Origin: Verrucomicrobiota bacterium
Lineage (GTDB): Bacteria > Verrucomicrobiota > Verrucomicrobiia > Limisphaerales > UBA9464
Length of the DNA stretch: 17,172 bases
Reading direction: 5' to 3'
Assembly: GCA_025354845.1 (NCBI GenBank)
Contig: JANXMD010000015.1
Span: forward strand, 1-17,172
Made by a program: the position numbers and the translations under genes. The notes beneath the pieces are model-generated. The model had not been told where the DNA came from. It worked only from the letters and a program-made list of their open reading frames with translations, and did no database searches. This document shows, in pieces, positions 8,167-14,416 of the stretch. Each line of letters opens with the position of its first letter. Within the stretch, counting starts at the first letter, position 1.

Positions 8167-8305
8167 GAGGGGGCGTCTGGGGTCAGGTCCATACTTGCTA
8201 CAATTGGCGTGAGTTGATGGAGTGCAGACCGTTCGATTGCGTTGAACTTCTGGGATTGGTCCCGGGAGATCCGCCTCGTTTCCTCGGCGTCTACGCGAGA
8301 CTGAA
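8167..8305. other. Unique spacer between the two hairpin-array copies, with possible RAYT-element end
   Basis: This 139-bp spacer has no counterpart elsewhere in the window. At 8177-8200 it carries CTGGGGTCAGGTCC followed by ATACTTGC. From memory this resembles the GGGGTCAGGTC termini found beside REP-associated tyrosine (IS200-like) transposases. No opposite-strand GACCTGACCCC partner is visible between 7600 and 8870, and no transposase gene is present, so at most it is a remnant. An ATG at 8217 opens a 47-codon frame ending at 8360 inside copy B. I have no support that it is expressed. Confidence 0.35.
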
Positions 8306-8795
8306 CCGCCTGATGACGGAGATCCGAACGGCGTGGCGGGCATTTGAAATTGATCCCTGATTCGGAGCGACAGGGCGCGGGGAATGGTTCTGAAGACCCA
8401 CTGTCAAAAACACTGCTGGGGAGTCCGCAGGTCCTGGAGTGCGGCAGTCCTCTGCCGCTCTCGCTGGAAATGGGATGCGGAAGGACGAGGCGGTTGGTTC
8501 CGAGGCTGGGTACGACGCGGCGTCGTGGGGGACGAGGGAATATGCCGCCCCGCTGGGGCTTCGGATTTCCAGCCCTACTTGGGCTATAGAGATGGCGGCC
8601 CTACGGGCCTTGCGACAGGGGTCGGCCGATATCGAGGTCCCCGACTCGGTGTGCCGCCCCTTCAGGGCTTGGCTTCGTTTAGGGCGATACCCAGGGCTTT
8701 GCCCTGGGCTATTGATGTCGTGCGCCTTCAGCGCGAACGGCGACTTTCGACTTTCGACTTTCGACTTTGGACTTTGGACTTTCGACTTTGGACTT
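8306..8795. repeat. Hairpin-array repeat, copy B
   Basis: This is the second direct copy of the element at 7687-8166. The first 80 bases (8306-8385) are clearly related but diverged. From about 8410 the match is near-perfect apart from the 5-base deletion near 8480. All eight stems of copy A recur with the same sequence. The loop of the CCCAGGGC hairpin changes from GTT to TTT. The distal end differs in kind: copy A has a degraded heptamer tract, while copy B has a clean heptamer array (8741-8795). The downstream membrane-protein gene begins 65 bp after the end, so this copy occupies its promoter or 5' leader region. Confidence 0.9.
8741..8795. repeat. Tandem heptamer array (CGACTTT/GGACTTT)
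   Basis: Seven complete 7-bp units and one partial unit run without interruption: four CGACTTT, two GGACTTT, one CGACTTT, then GGACTT. Only the first base of the unit varies (C or G). On the other strand this reads AAAGTCG/AAAGTCC. The array is the 3' terminus of hairpin-array copy B. Copy A has a broken version at about 8127-8166. Confidence 0.95.
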
Positions 8796-8798
8796 CGT

Positions 8799-8820
8799 GG
8801 AGAACCCCGTGAGGTTTTCC
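8799..8820 (+). promoter_or_regulatory. Leader hairpin before the membrane-protein gene
   Basis: GGAGAACC (8799-8806) pairs with GGTTTTCC (8813-8820) around a 6-base loop, giving eight pairs including one G-T(U) wobble, 40 bases before the ATG at 8861. It is followed by CACTTTCCGG rather than a T-run, so a terminator is unlikely. If transcription starts upstream, it would sit in the 5' leader. The role is unknown, and chance is possible. Confidence 0.3.
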
Positions 8821-8860
8821 ACTTTCCGGCCCTCGGGGCTCCGGTCAACGTCGGCGCTGG

Positions 8861-10069
8861 ATGAACCGACAACTCAGACTGGCGGCCTCACTGTTCCTGC
8901 TCCTCGTCCTCACCTTGGGACCAGGACTTGCCTCCGCGACCGCCGCCGCGGGGGCCGCATCGACCAAAACGAGCGGCTCTGCCACCCCGTCTCCCGGAGT
9001 TCAAGCCGCTGACACCTTGTCCCAGATTACCGGCATCGCCATCTCTCCGCTCCTCGGTGTCGGAGCCGTCGGTGCCTATCGCTATCTGCACACGCCGGAA
9101 AAGGATCGTTCCAACCTCTCCTGGTATTCCAATCCCCTGTTCTGGATTCCGGCCTTGCTGGTGGTGGGCGTCTGCATGGCGAAGGACACCCTTGGCACGG
9201 TGCTCCCGACTTCGTTGAAAAAGCCCCTCGACGTTCTGGAACTCTTCGAGAACAAGGTCAGCGGCCTGGTGGCCACCGGCGCCGTGGTGCCGATGGCGAT
9301 GGAGGTGTTCAAGGCGGTGAATCCGCCGGGAGCCTCGCTTTTCCCGACCGCTGCGGAGTTCCCGTTCGCCGCCATGGATCTTTCCTGGATGGGCAACCTC
9401 CTCATGGTGCCGCTCGCGCTGCTGGTCTATGCGTCGGTCTGGGTCGTGTCTCACACCATTCACGTGTTGATTCTCGTCAGTCCGTTTTCGACGGTGGATG
9501 CGGCGTTGAAGGCCTTTCGCGCCGGACTGCTGGCGACGGTGGCCGGGTCTCACTGGATCAATCCGAATCTGGGTGCCCTGTGGGCGGGCTTGATTGCTCT
9601 AATCTGCATTTTCCTCGCGGGATGGGCCTTCCGACTGGCGGTGTTCGGTCATGTGTTTGCGTGGGATCTCCTCACCTTCCGCCATCGCCGCTTCACCCCG
9701 GATTCCCGTGAGAACTGGGCCTTTTCGGGTTCCGGACTTTCCTCGGTGGCCATTCGCACCTATGGCCGGGTGCTTCGCGCGGAATCGGGCGAGCTCGTGT
9801 TCAAGCACCGTCCCTTCCTGGTGCTCGCCGAGCGCACCGCGAACGTGCCGGCGGGACGCCACGAGGTGGGCCGCGGGCTGATCCATCCAGAGTTGCTCCG
9901 CATCGAGGGGGATTCCTCCACCTGCGTGCTGAATTTCCCACCGCGCTTCAAGGGCGGCGAAGTGGCTCTTGCCTCAGCCTGTGACGCCCATGGCGTTCGC
10001 GATATCGGCCTTCGGGCGGCGATCGCTTGGATCAAGAGCGCCCTTGGGTTTGGTACCGCGACGGCGTAA
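8861..10069 (+). CDS. Polytopic membrane protein of unknown function
   Basis: A 402-residue protein. Residues 7-27 (LAASLFLLLVLTLGPGLASA) form a signal peptide or first helix, followed by an Ala/Ser/Thr-rich low-complexity linker (28-50). Hydrophobic segments follow at about 55-76 (ITGIAISPLLGVGAVGAYRYL), 92-107, 132-150, 176-206 (long enough for one kinked or two helices) and 237-262. The last 130 residues are soluble: a basic patch LTFRHRRFTPDSRENWAF, then a beta-rich domain (ELVFKHRPFLVLAERTANVPAG) ending in a short amphipathic tail. I cannot assign a family with confidence. A DUF4126-like membrane protein is one possibility to test. The conserved-looking SPFSTVDAALKAFRAGLLA between helices may be a cytoplasmic loop. 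The ATG at 8861 has no Shine-Dalgarno sequence. The gene is isolated: a repeat region lies upstream and ftsK converges from downstream, giving no functional hint. Confidence 0.8.
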   Translation: MNRQLRLAASLFLLLVLTLGPGLASATAAAGAASTKTSGSATPSPGVQAADTLSQITGIAISPLLGVGAVGAYRYLHTPEKDRSNLSWYSNPLFWIPALLVVGVCMAKDTLGTVLPTSLKKPLDVLELFENKVSGLVATGAVVPMAMEVFKAVNPPGASLFPTAAEFPFAAMDLSWMGNLLMVPLALLVYASVWVVSHTIHVLILVSPFSTVDAALKAFRAGLLATVAGSHWINPNLGALWAGLIALICIFLAGWAFRLAVFGHVFAWDLLTFRHRRFTPDSRENWAFSGSGLSSVAIRTYGRVLRAESGELVFKHRPFLVLAERTANVPAGRHEVGRGLIHPELLRIEGDSSTCVLNFPPRFKGGEVALASACDAHGVRDIGLRAAIAWIKSALGFGTATA

Positions 10070-10137
10070 TGAACGCGGTGGTGGAGGATTCCGTTTTGGG
10101 AACCGGAAGTCAGGACGGCGCGGCAGCACCGCAACCT

Positions 10138-10247
10138 CGGTAGGGCGAACCTCCTGGTGAGCCGGGTAGGCCGACGCGCTTCAATTCGCCTCGCGGCGTC
10201 CCATCCGCCCTCTACGCACCTCGCTCGGCGGGAGCCTCGCGCTACCA
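10138..10247. repeat. Imperfect inverted repeat in the convergent intergenic region
   Basis: The left arm (10138-10164, CGGTAGGGCGAACCTCC... GAGCCG) resembles the reverse complement of the right arm (10220-10247), sharing GGTAG-GCGA--CTCC and GAGC blocks. The right arm read on the minus strand is TGGTAGCGCGAGGCTCCCGC and so on. It lies between the stops of the membrane-protein gene and ftsK, which converge, so a transcript from either side could fold here as a bidirectional terminator. No T-tracts are present, and a dispersed intergenic repeat is equally possible. The rest of 10070-10251 shows nothing else. Confidence 0.45.
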
Positions 10248-10251
10248 CGGT

Positions 10252-13008
10252 TTAAACCATGCTCTGGCCGCTGCCGTCGTAGCCCTGACCGTCGAGGTCG
10301 AGCAGGATGTCCCGGGGTTCGGCGCCCTTGCTCGGACCCACGACGCCGCGGTCCTCGAGCTCGTCCATGAGTCGTGACGCGCGGCCGTAGCCGAGCTTCA
10401 ACCGGCGCTGGAGGAGCGAGACGCTGGCCTTCTTTTCAGTGCGAATCACCTCCATGCACTTTTGCAGCAGTTCTTCATCTTCGCTGCTGGTGGCGTCATC
10501 GGGATCCAGCGGCATCGAACCCATCGAACTGGGCGCCTTCTGCAGCGCCTGATGGATTTCCACCTCGTAGCTCGGTTTGCCCTGGGCGGCGATGAAGTCG
10601 ACCAAGGCCTGGATTTCCTGATCGGTAATGAGGGCGCCTTGCGCGCGGGTGAGTCGGGCACTGCCGGGTGGCAGGTAGAGCATGTCGCCCTTGCCGAGAA
10701 GCTTGTCCGCTCCCATTTGGTCAAGAATGGTGCGGGAGTCGACCTTGGCCGCCACCTGGAACGCAATACGCGCCGGGATGTTCGCCTTGATCACGCCGGT
10801 GATGACATCCACCGACGGACGCTGCGTGGCCACGATGCAATGGATGCCCGCCGCTCGGGCCATCTGCGTGATGCGCGCGATGGCCATTTCGACGTCGGCC
10901 GGCGCAACCAGCATGAGGTCGGCGAGCTCGTCGATGATGACCACGATGTACGACAGCTTGTCGGGAATGACGATGTCCTCGTCGCGCGGCACGACAATCT
11001 GCTCGTCCACCTCGACCGCAAATCCCTCCGCTCCGGGCTCCAGCTTCTCCTTGCGAGCCATGAGTGGGAGCTCGGGCTCCTTCGGCGGCAGCGGCTTGTC
11101 CTTCGGACGTTCATTGAACGCCTTGATGTTGCGGACGCCGACCTTCGCAAAGATCTGATAGCGCTTCTCCATCTCGTTCACCACCCAGCGCAGGGCGAGG
11201 ATCACCTTCTTCGGGTCCGTCACCACCGGGACGACCAGGTGGGGCAGCGCATTGTACTGCTGCAGTTCGACCACCTTGGGATCGATCATCACGAAGCGCA
11301 GCTGGTCGGGGCCGAACTTGTACAGCAGCGACGCGATGATGGTGTTGATGCACACCGATTTTCCGGAGCCCGTGCTGCCGGCGATCAGCACGTGGGGCAT
11401 TTCAGCGAGGTCGGCGATGATGGGCTGGCCGTACACGTCCTTACCCAAGGCCAGAGGAATGCGGCCCTTGTAGTTCTTCCACTCCGGAGATTCGAGCAGG
11501 TCGCGCATGATGACTTTCGTCTTCACGGCGTTCGGAACCTCGACTCCGACCGACGACTTGCCTGGAATCGGGGCGAGCACGTTGATGCGCTCGGCCTTCA
11601 GCGCGGCGGCGATGTTGTTGGTGAGAGCGGCGATCTTCTCCAGCTTCACACCCGGCGCGGGGTGCAGCTCGTAGCGGGTAATGGTGGGGCCGCGCGTGAT
11701 GTCACCGGGAGCGACCTCGATACCGAATTGGGCGAGCGTCTGCACCATGAGCCGCGAATTGGCCATCAGCTCCTCCTTGGTCTCGGTCGGCTTGACCGAG
11801 AGGTCGGGCATGTTGAGAAGGTCGAGCGAGGGAAGCTGGTAATTCCCAATCAACGGGGTGGACGCCACGGTGATCGGCTTGGGCCTTCGCGGTTGCATCC
11901 GTCCCCGTGCGGCGGCCGGATTCATCGCGGAAGCCGCATTCGCAGCGAGCGGAGCGGCGGTGGAATTGGGGGCGTCGTCGAAGGGCCGGCCGTCCTCGGC
12001 GCCGGGCCCTGCACTGTCCTCCGAGGTCCCGTCAGGCGTTTCCGGCGTTGGAGACCCTTCGGCGGTTGGGGTTTTCTCCCTGCTCGCTTTCAGAGCGGAG
12101 GCTCGACCGAGGATTGCGTTGGTGGGGGTCGCGGCGGCGACTTCGGCAGCCTTGATGGTTTCGCCGTCGCCCACCACGGCTTTTGGGGGATCGGAGCGTG
12201 ATCCAGACAGGCTGTTGTCCTGGAAGCGCGGCTCGGGCACCGGTTGGAGGTCGGCCCCCAGATTGGGCCCCGTTTCAGCCTTCGTTTCACCGGCGTCTTT
12301 CGAGGCCTTCGCCGTCCCGGAGGCCTTGGGCGGTTCCTCGGACCGGTCCCGCTTTGGGGTCGCGCTGGCGCCAACGAGTTCCTTTTCCTTCCTTCCGTTG
12401 GCGGGCTTGCCGACCGGCTCCGGACTGCCTCCGCTTCGGCTGGGGATCAGCTTGCGGAGCCAGGAGATCACATGGAAATCGGTGAGGAACACGAGGCTCA
12501 CCGCGTAAAGAATGATGTAGAACAACGTGGCCCCGGTGCGATTCAGGCACCAGGTGGTCCAATGGTTGAGCACTTCGCCGAGAATGCCGCCGGGACTCGA
12601 GGTGTTCCCGGCGGTGCCGAGCTGGACGCCATTGGTCTTGAGCAGGTCGAAGACTCCGAGGCAGGCAATGAACAGTCCCACCGCCGCGGACGGAGCGCGC
12701 CATCCCCGACGCAGGTAGGCCAGCGCGGGAACGAAGCGTGACAGGGCGAAGCCAAACCCGAGCGCGATCAGTACGAACGATCCGGCGCCCACCAGAAACG
12801 TGAGCTCCCCGGCTCCCCAAGCGCCGAAGCGTCCGAGCCAGTTGTGGGGCGGGTCGTTCGGCGGCTGAGAGAATTGGGCTAGGTCATTGCGGTCGTAGGA
12901 AACCAGGGCCAGCAGGAGGACCGTCGAAATACCGAGGGTCACCAGACCGGTGAGATCCCCGGCACGGCGCGGCAGTTCGGCCGGGGAGTTCTTTGTGTCG
13001 CGTGGCAC
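10252..13008 (-). CDS. ftsK: DNA translocase FtsK/SpoIIIE
   Basis: A 918-residue septal DNA pump that moves chromosome termini through the division septum and, in other bacteria, activates dif recombination by XerCD. Four membrane segments lie at about 20-37, 69-89, 108-123 and 159-180. A Pro/Ala/Thr/Glu-rich linker of roughly 200 residues follows. The motor begins near residue 395 with the alpha domain (DLLNMPDLSV, then LAQFGIEVAPGDITRGPTIT). Walker A is IAGSTGSGKS with Lys550; Walker B is VVIIDELADLM with Asp693 and Glu694. The ATQRPSVDVITGVIKANIPA stretch is diagnostic. The C-terminus has the winged-helix gamma domain (VSLLQRRLKLGYGRASRLMDELEDRG) that reads KOPS-type DNA sites. The start is GTG at 13008; an in-frame TAA lies 14 codons upstream and no other start falls between. 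No Shine-Dalgarno sequence is visible. The gene is complete and should be essential or nearly so. Confidence 0.97.
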   Translation of the reverse strand: MPRDTKNSPAELPRRAGDLTGLVTLGISTVLLLALVSYDRNDLAQFSQPPNDPPHNWLGRFGAWGAGELTFLVGAGSFVLIALGFGFALSRFVPALAYLRRGWRAPSAAVGLFIACLGVFDLLKTNGVQLGTAGNTSSPGGILGEVLNHWTTWCLNRTGATLFYIILYAVSLVFLTDFHVISWLRKLIPSRSGGSPEPVGKPANGRKEKELVGASATPKRDRSEEPPKASGTAKASKDAGETKAETGPNLGADLQPVPEPRFQDNSLSGSRSDPPKAVVGDGETIKAAEVAAATPTNAILGRASALKASREKTPTAEGSPTPETPDGTSEDSAGPGAEDGRPFDDAPNSTAAPLAANAASAMNPAAARGRMQPRRPKPITVASTPLIGNYQLPSLDLLNMPDLSVKPTETKEELMANSRLMVQTLAQFGIEVAPGDITRGPTITRYELHPAPGVKLEKIAALTNNIAAALKAERINVLAPIPGKSSVGVEVPNAVKTKVIMRDLLESPEWKNYKGRIPLALGKDVYGQPIIADLAEMPHVLIAGSTGSGKSVCINTIIASLLYKFGPDQLRFVMIDPKVVELQQYNALPHLVVPVVTDPKKVILALRWVVNEMEKRYQIFAKVGVRNIKAFNERPKDKPLPPKEPELPLMARKEKLEPGAEGFAVEVDEQIVVPRDEDIVIPDKLSYIVVIIDELADLMLVAPADVEMAIARITQMARAAGIHCIVATQRPSVDVITGVIKANIPARIAFQVAAKVDSRTILDQMGADKLLGKGDMLYLPPGSARLTRAQGALITDQEIQALVDFIAAQGKPSYEVEIHQALQKAPSSMGSMPLDPDDATSSEDEELLQKCMEVIRTEKKASVSLLQRRLKLGYGRASRLMDELEDRGVVGPSKGAEPRDILLDLDGQGYDGSGQSMV

Positions 13009-13068
13009 GCCGTCGATTACGGCGGTGACCCGTCCGGATGCAAGCCGTTAACCTAAAAACGGGAGTTC

Positions 13069-13214
13069 AAACCACAGATTCACGCAGATAAACACAGATG
13101 CTGAAAGGGATATACCGATGAGTCGTTACTCAAGAACCTCATCGCCGGGATGTTCGCACATTCTTTCGGCCAACCTCATTCGGATCTGTGTCCATCTGTG
13201 TGAATCTGTGGTTT
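13069..13214. repeat. Inverted-repeat element with 31-bp arms (AAACCACAGA family)
   Basis: Arm 1 (13069-13099, AAACCACAGATTCACGCAGA...) matches the reverse complement of arm 2 (13184-13214, ...CTGTGTGAATCTGTGGTTT) at about 27 of 31 positions. The 84-base interior has its own stem: CGATGAG (13116-13122) with CTCATCG (13138-13144). The segment 13065-13110 is also related to the solo copy at 2662-2707, so this is a dispersed family. The element sits between the divergent ftsK and RND adaptor genes, 83 bp before the adaptor ATG. It could form a cruciform or a structured leader RNA. It has no coding potential. Confidence 0.88.
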
Positions 13215-13297
13215 CACTCTCCTTCTACTGCCGCCTTTGATTGAAGTTTCCAATTGCTCCGTCGTCGCAACACGGTGTCCGATCTCCGTTCCGCTCG

Positions 13298-14416
13298 ATG
13301 AGTCCCTGTATTCGTTGCCTCCCCTGGTACCTGGGTTTCGCGCTGTTTGTCGGTTGCGAACGCCATGAAACCGCCCCTCCCAAGGCGGCAGCGCCGACCC
13401 GTGTGGTGGTGACGGTCGCGGCCGTGGAACGAGTCTTGATGAATCGAACCCTTCCGGTTGTCGGCACGCTGTTCGCCAAAGACGAGGCGGCGGTGGCCGC
13501 TCAGGTTCAGGGGGTGGTTCAGAAGACCGCTGTGGAGTTTGGAGACCGCGTGACGGAGGGGCAGGAGATCGCCCAGATTGACACCGAGACGTACGCCGCC
13601 CTGGCGCAGCAGGCGGATGCGGAACTCTCCAAATCCCGGGCGTCCCTTCTCAACGCGGAGCATGAGCTGAAGCGCCAGTTGGAGCTGGAGCGCAGCGGGG
13701 TGGCTTCCCCTGCGGACATGGATGGAGCCCGCACCGCTGCGGAGACGGCCCGCGGCACGGTCGCAGCCGCCGAGGCCACTCAGCGGGTGGCGTCGCTGAA
13801 TCTCGAACACTCCCACGTTCGCGCCCCCTTTGATGGCGCGGTGGCGGACCGGATTGCCAGCCGTGGCGATTTTATGTCTCCGGGCAAGGCGATGTTCCGC
13901 ATCGTGAATGACGCGGTGCTCAAGTACATCGTTCAGGCACCCGAGGCCTACGCCGGGCAGGTGGTGCGCGATCAGGAGGTTGTCTTCACCGTCGACGCCT
14001 TTCCGGGCAGCACCTTCTCCGGCCGGGTCTTTCTCATCTCGCCGCAAATCAATACCGGCACCCGCGCCTTTGCCTTCGGCGCTCTCGTCCCGAATGCGGA
14101 GCGCAAGCTCAAGGCCAACAGCTTTGCCCGCGGAGAGCTCATTCTGGAGCGGTCGGTCTCTCAGTTGGTGGTGCCGCTGGATGCCATCCTCACCCTCTCC
14201 GGCGTGTCGCGGGTGTTTGTGGTAGAGCAGGACGCCGTGAAATCGGTGACCGTGCGGTTGGGTCGCCAGAGCGGCGCACGGCAGGTGATCCTAGAGGGGC
14301 TCAGCGCGGGACAGCAGGTCGTCACCAGCGGCCAGTCCCGGCTCACGGAGGGGAGGCCCGTCGAAATTCGAACCGCCACCAACGCCCCAGTGGTCACGGA
14401 GTCCCGGGCCCAATGA
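13298..14416 (+). CDS. RND efflux periplasmic adaptor (MFP/HlyD family)
   Basis: A 372-residue lipoprotein that would link an inner-membrane RND pump to an outer-membrane channel. The signal is MSPCIRCLPWYLGFALFVGC, with FVGC as lipobox and Cys20 as the lipidated residue. Domain order is typical. The first lipoyl half is AAVAAQVQGVVQKTAVEFGDRVTEGQ (about 64-90). A coiled-coil hairpin covers about 96-170, with Ala/Glu-rich heptads. The second lipoyl half contains HVRAPFDGAVADR (173-185). A beta-barrel and membrane-proximal domain follow, including the VPLDAIL block. The frame is open back to a TTG at 13241, but that would put 19 residues before the signal, so ATG 13298 is preferred. Its TGA overlaps the pump ATG by 4 bp (ATGA), indicating translational coupling. 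No TolC-like gene is in the window. The substrate cannot be inferred. Confidence 0.93.
   Translation: MSPCIRCLPWYLGFALFVGCERHETAPPKAAAPTRVVVTVAAVERVLMNRTLPVVGTLFAKDEAAVAAQVQGVVQKTAVEFGDRVTEGQEIAQIDTETYAALAQQADAELSKSRASLLNAEHELKRQLELERSGVASPADMDGARTAAETARGTVAAAEATQRVASLNLEHSHVRAPFDGAVADRIASRGDFMSPGKAMFRIVNDAVLKYIVQAPEAYAGQVVRDQEVVFTVDAFPGSTFSGRVFLISPQINTGTRAFAFGALVPNAERKLKANSFARGELILERSVSQLVVPLDAILTLSGVSRVFVVEQDAVKSVTVRLGRQSGARQVILEGLSAGQQVVTSGQSRLTEGRPVEIRTATNAPVVTESRAQ

Noticed and set aside
8217..8360. 47-codon open frame starting ATG at 8217 (MECRPFDCVELLGLV...)
   Set aside because: It is short, ends inside repeat copy B, has no Shine-Dalgarno site and no recognisable family. Copy A has no equivalent frame.
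7584..8872. Long minus-strand open frames (7584-8192 and 8291-8872) and matching plus-strand frames as protein-coding genes
   Set aside because: They coincide with the duplicated hairpin array, run through all palindromes and heptamers, have Arg/Ser/Pro-rich sequence and no domain. Two frames are open on opposite strands at once. They are better explained as repeat DNA.
10462..12201. 579-codon plus-strand open frame
   Set aside because: It lies entirely antisense to ftsK, whose motifs are unmistakable. Its His/Asp/Arg-rich sequence is a codon-bias shadow.
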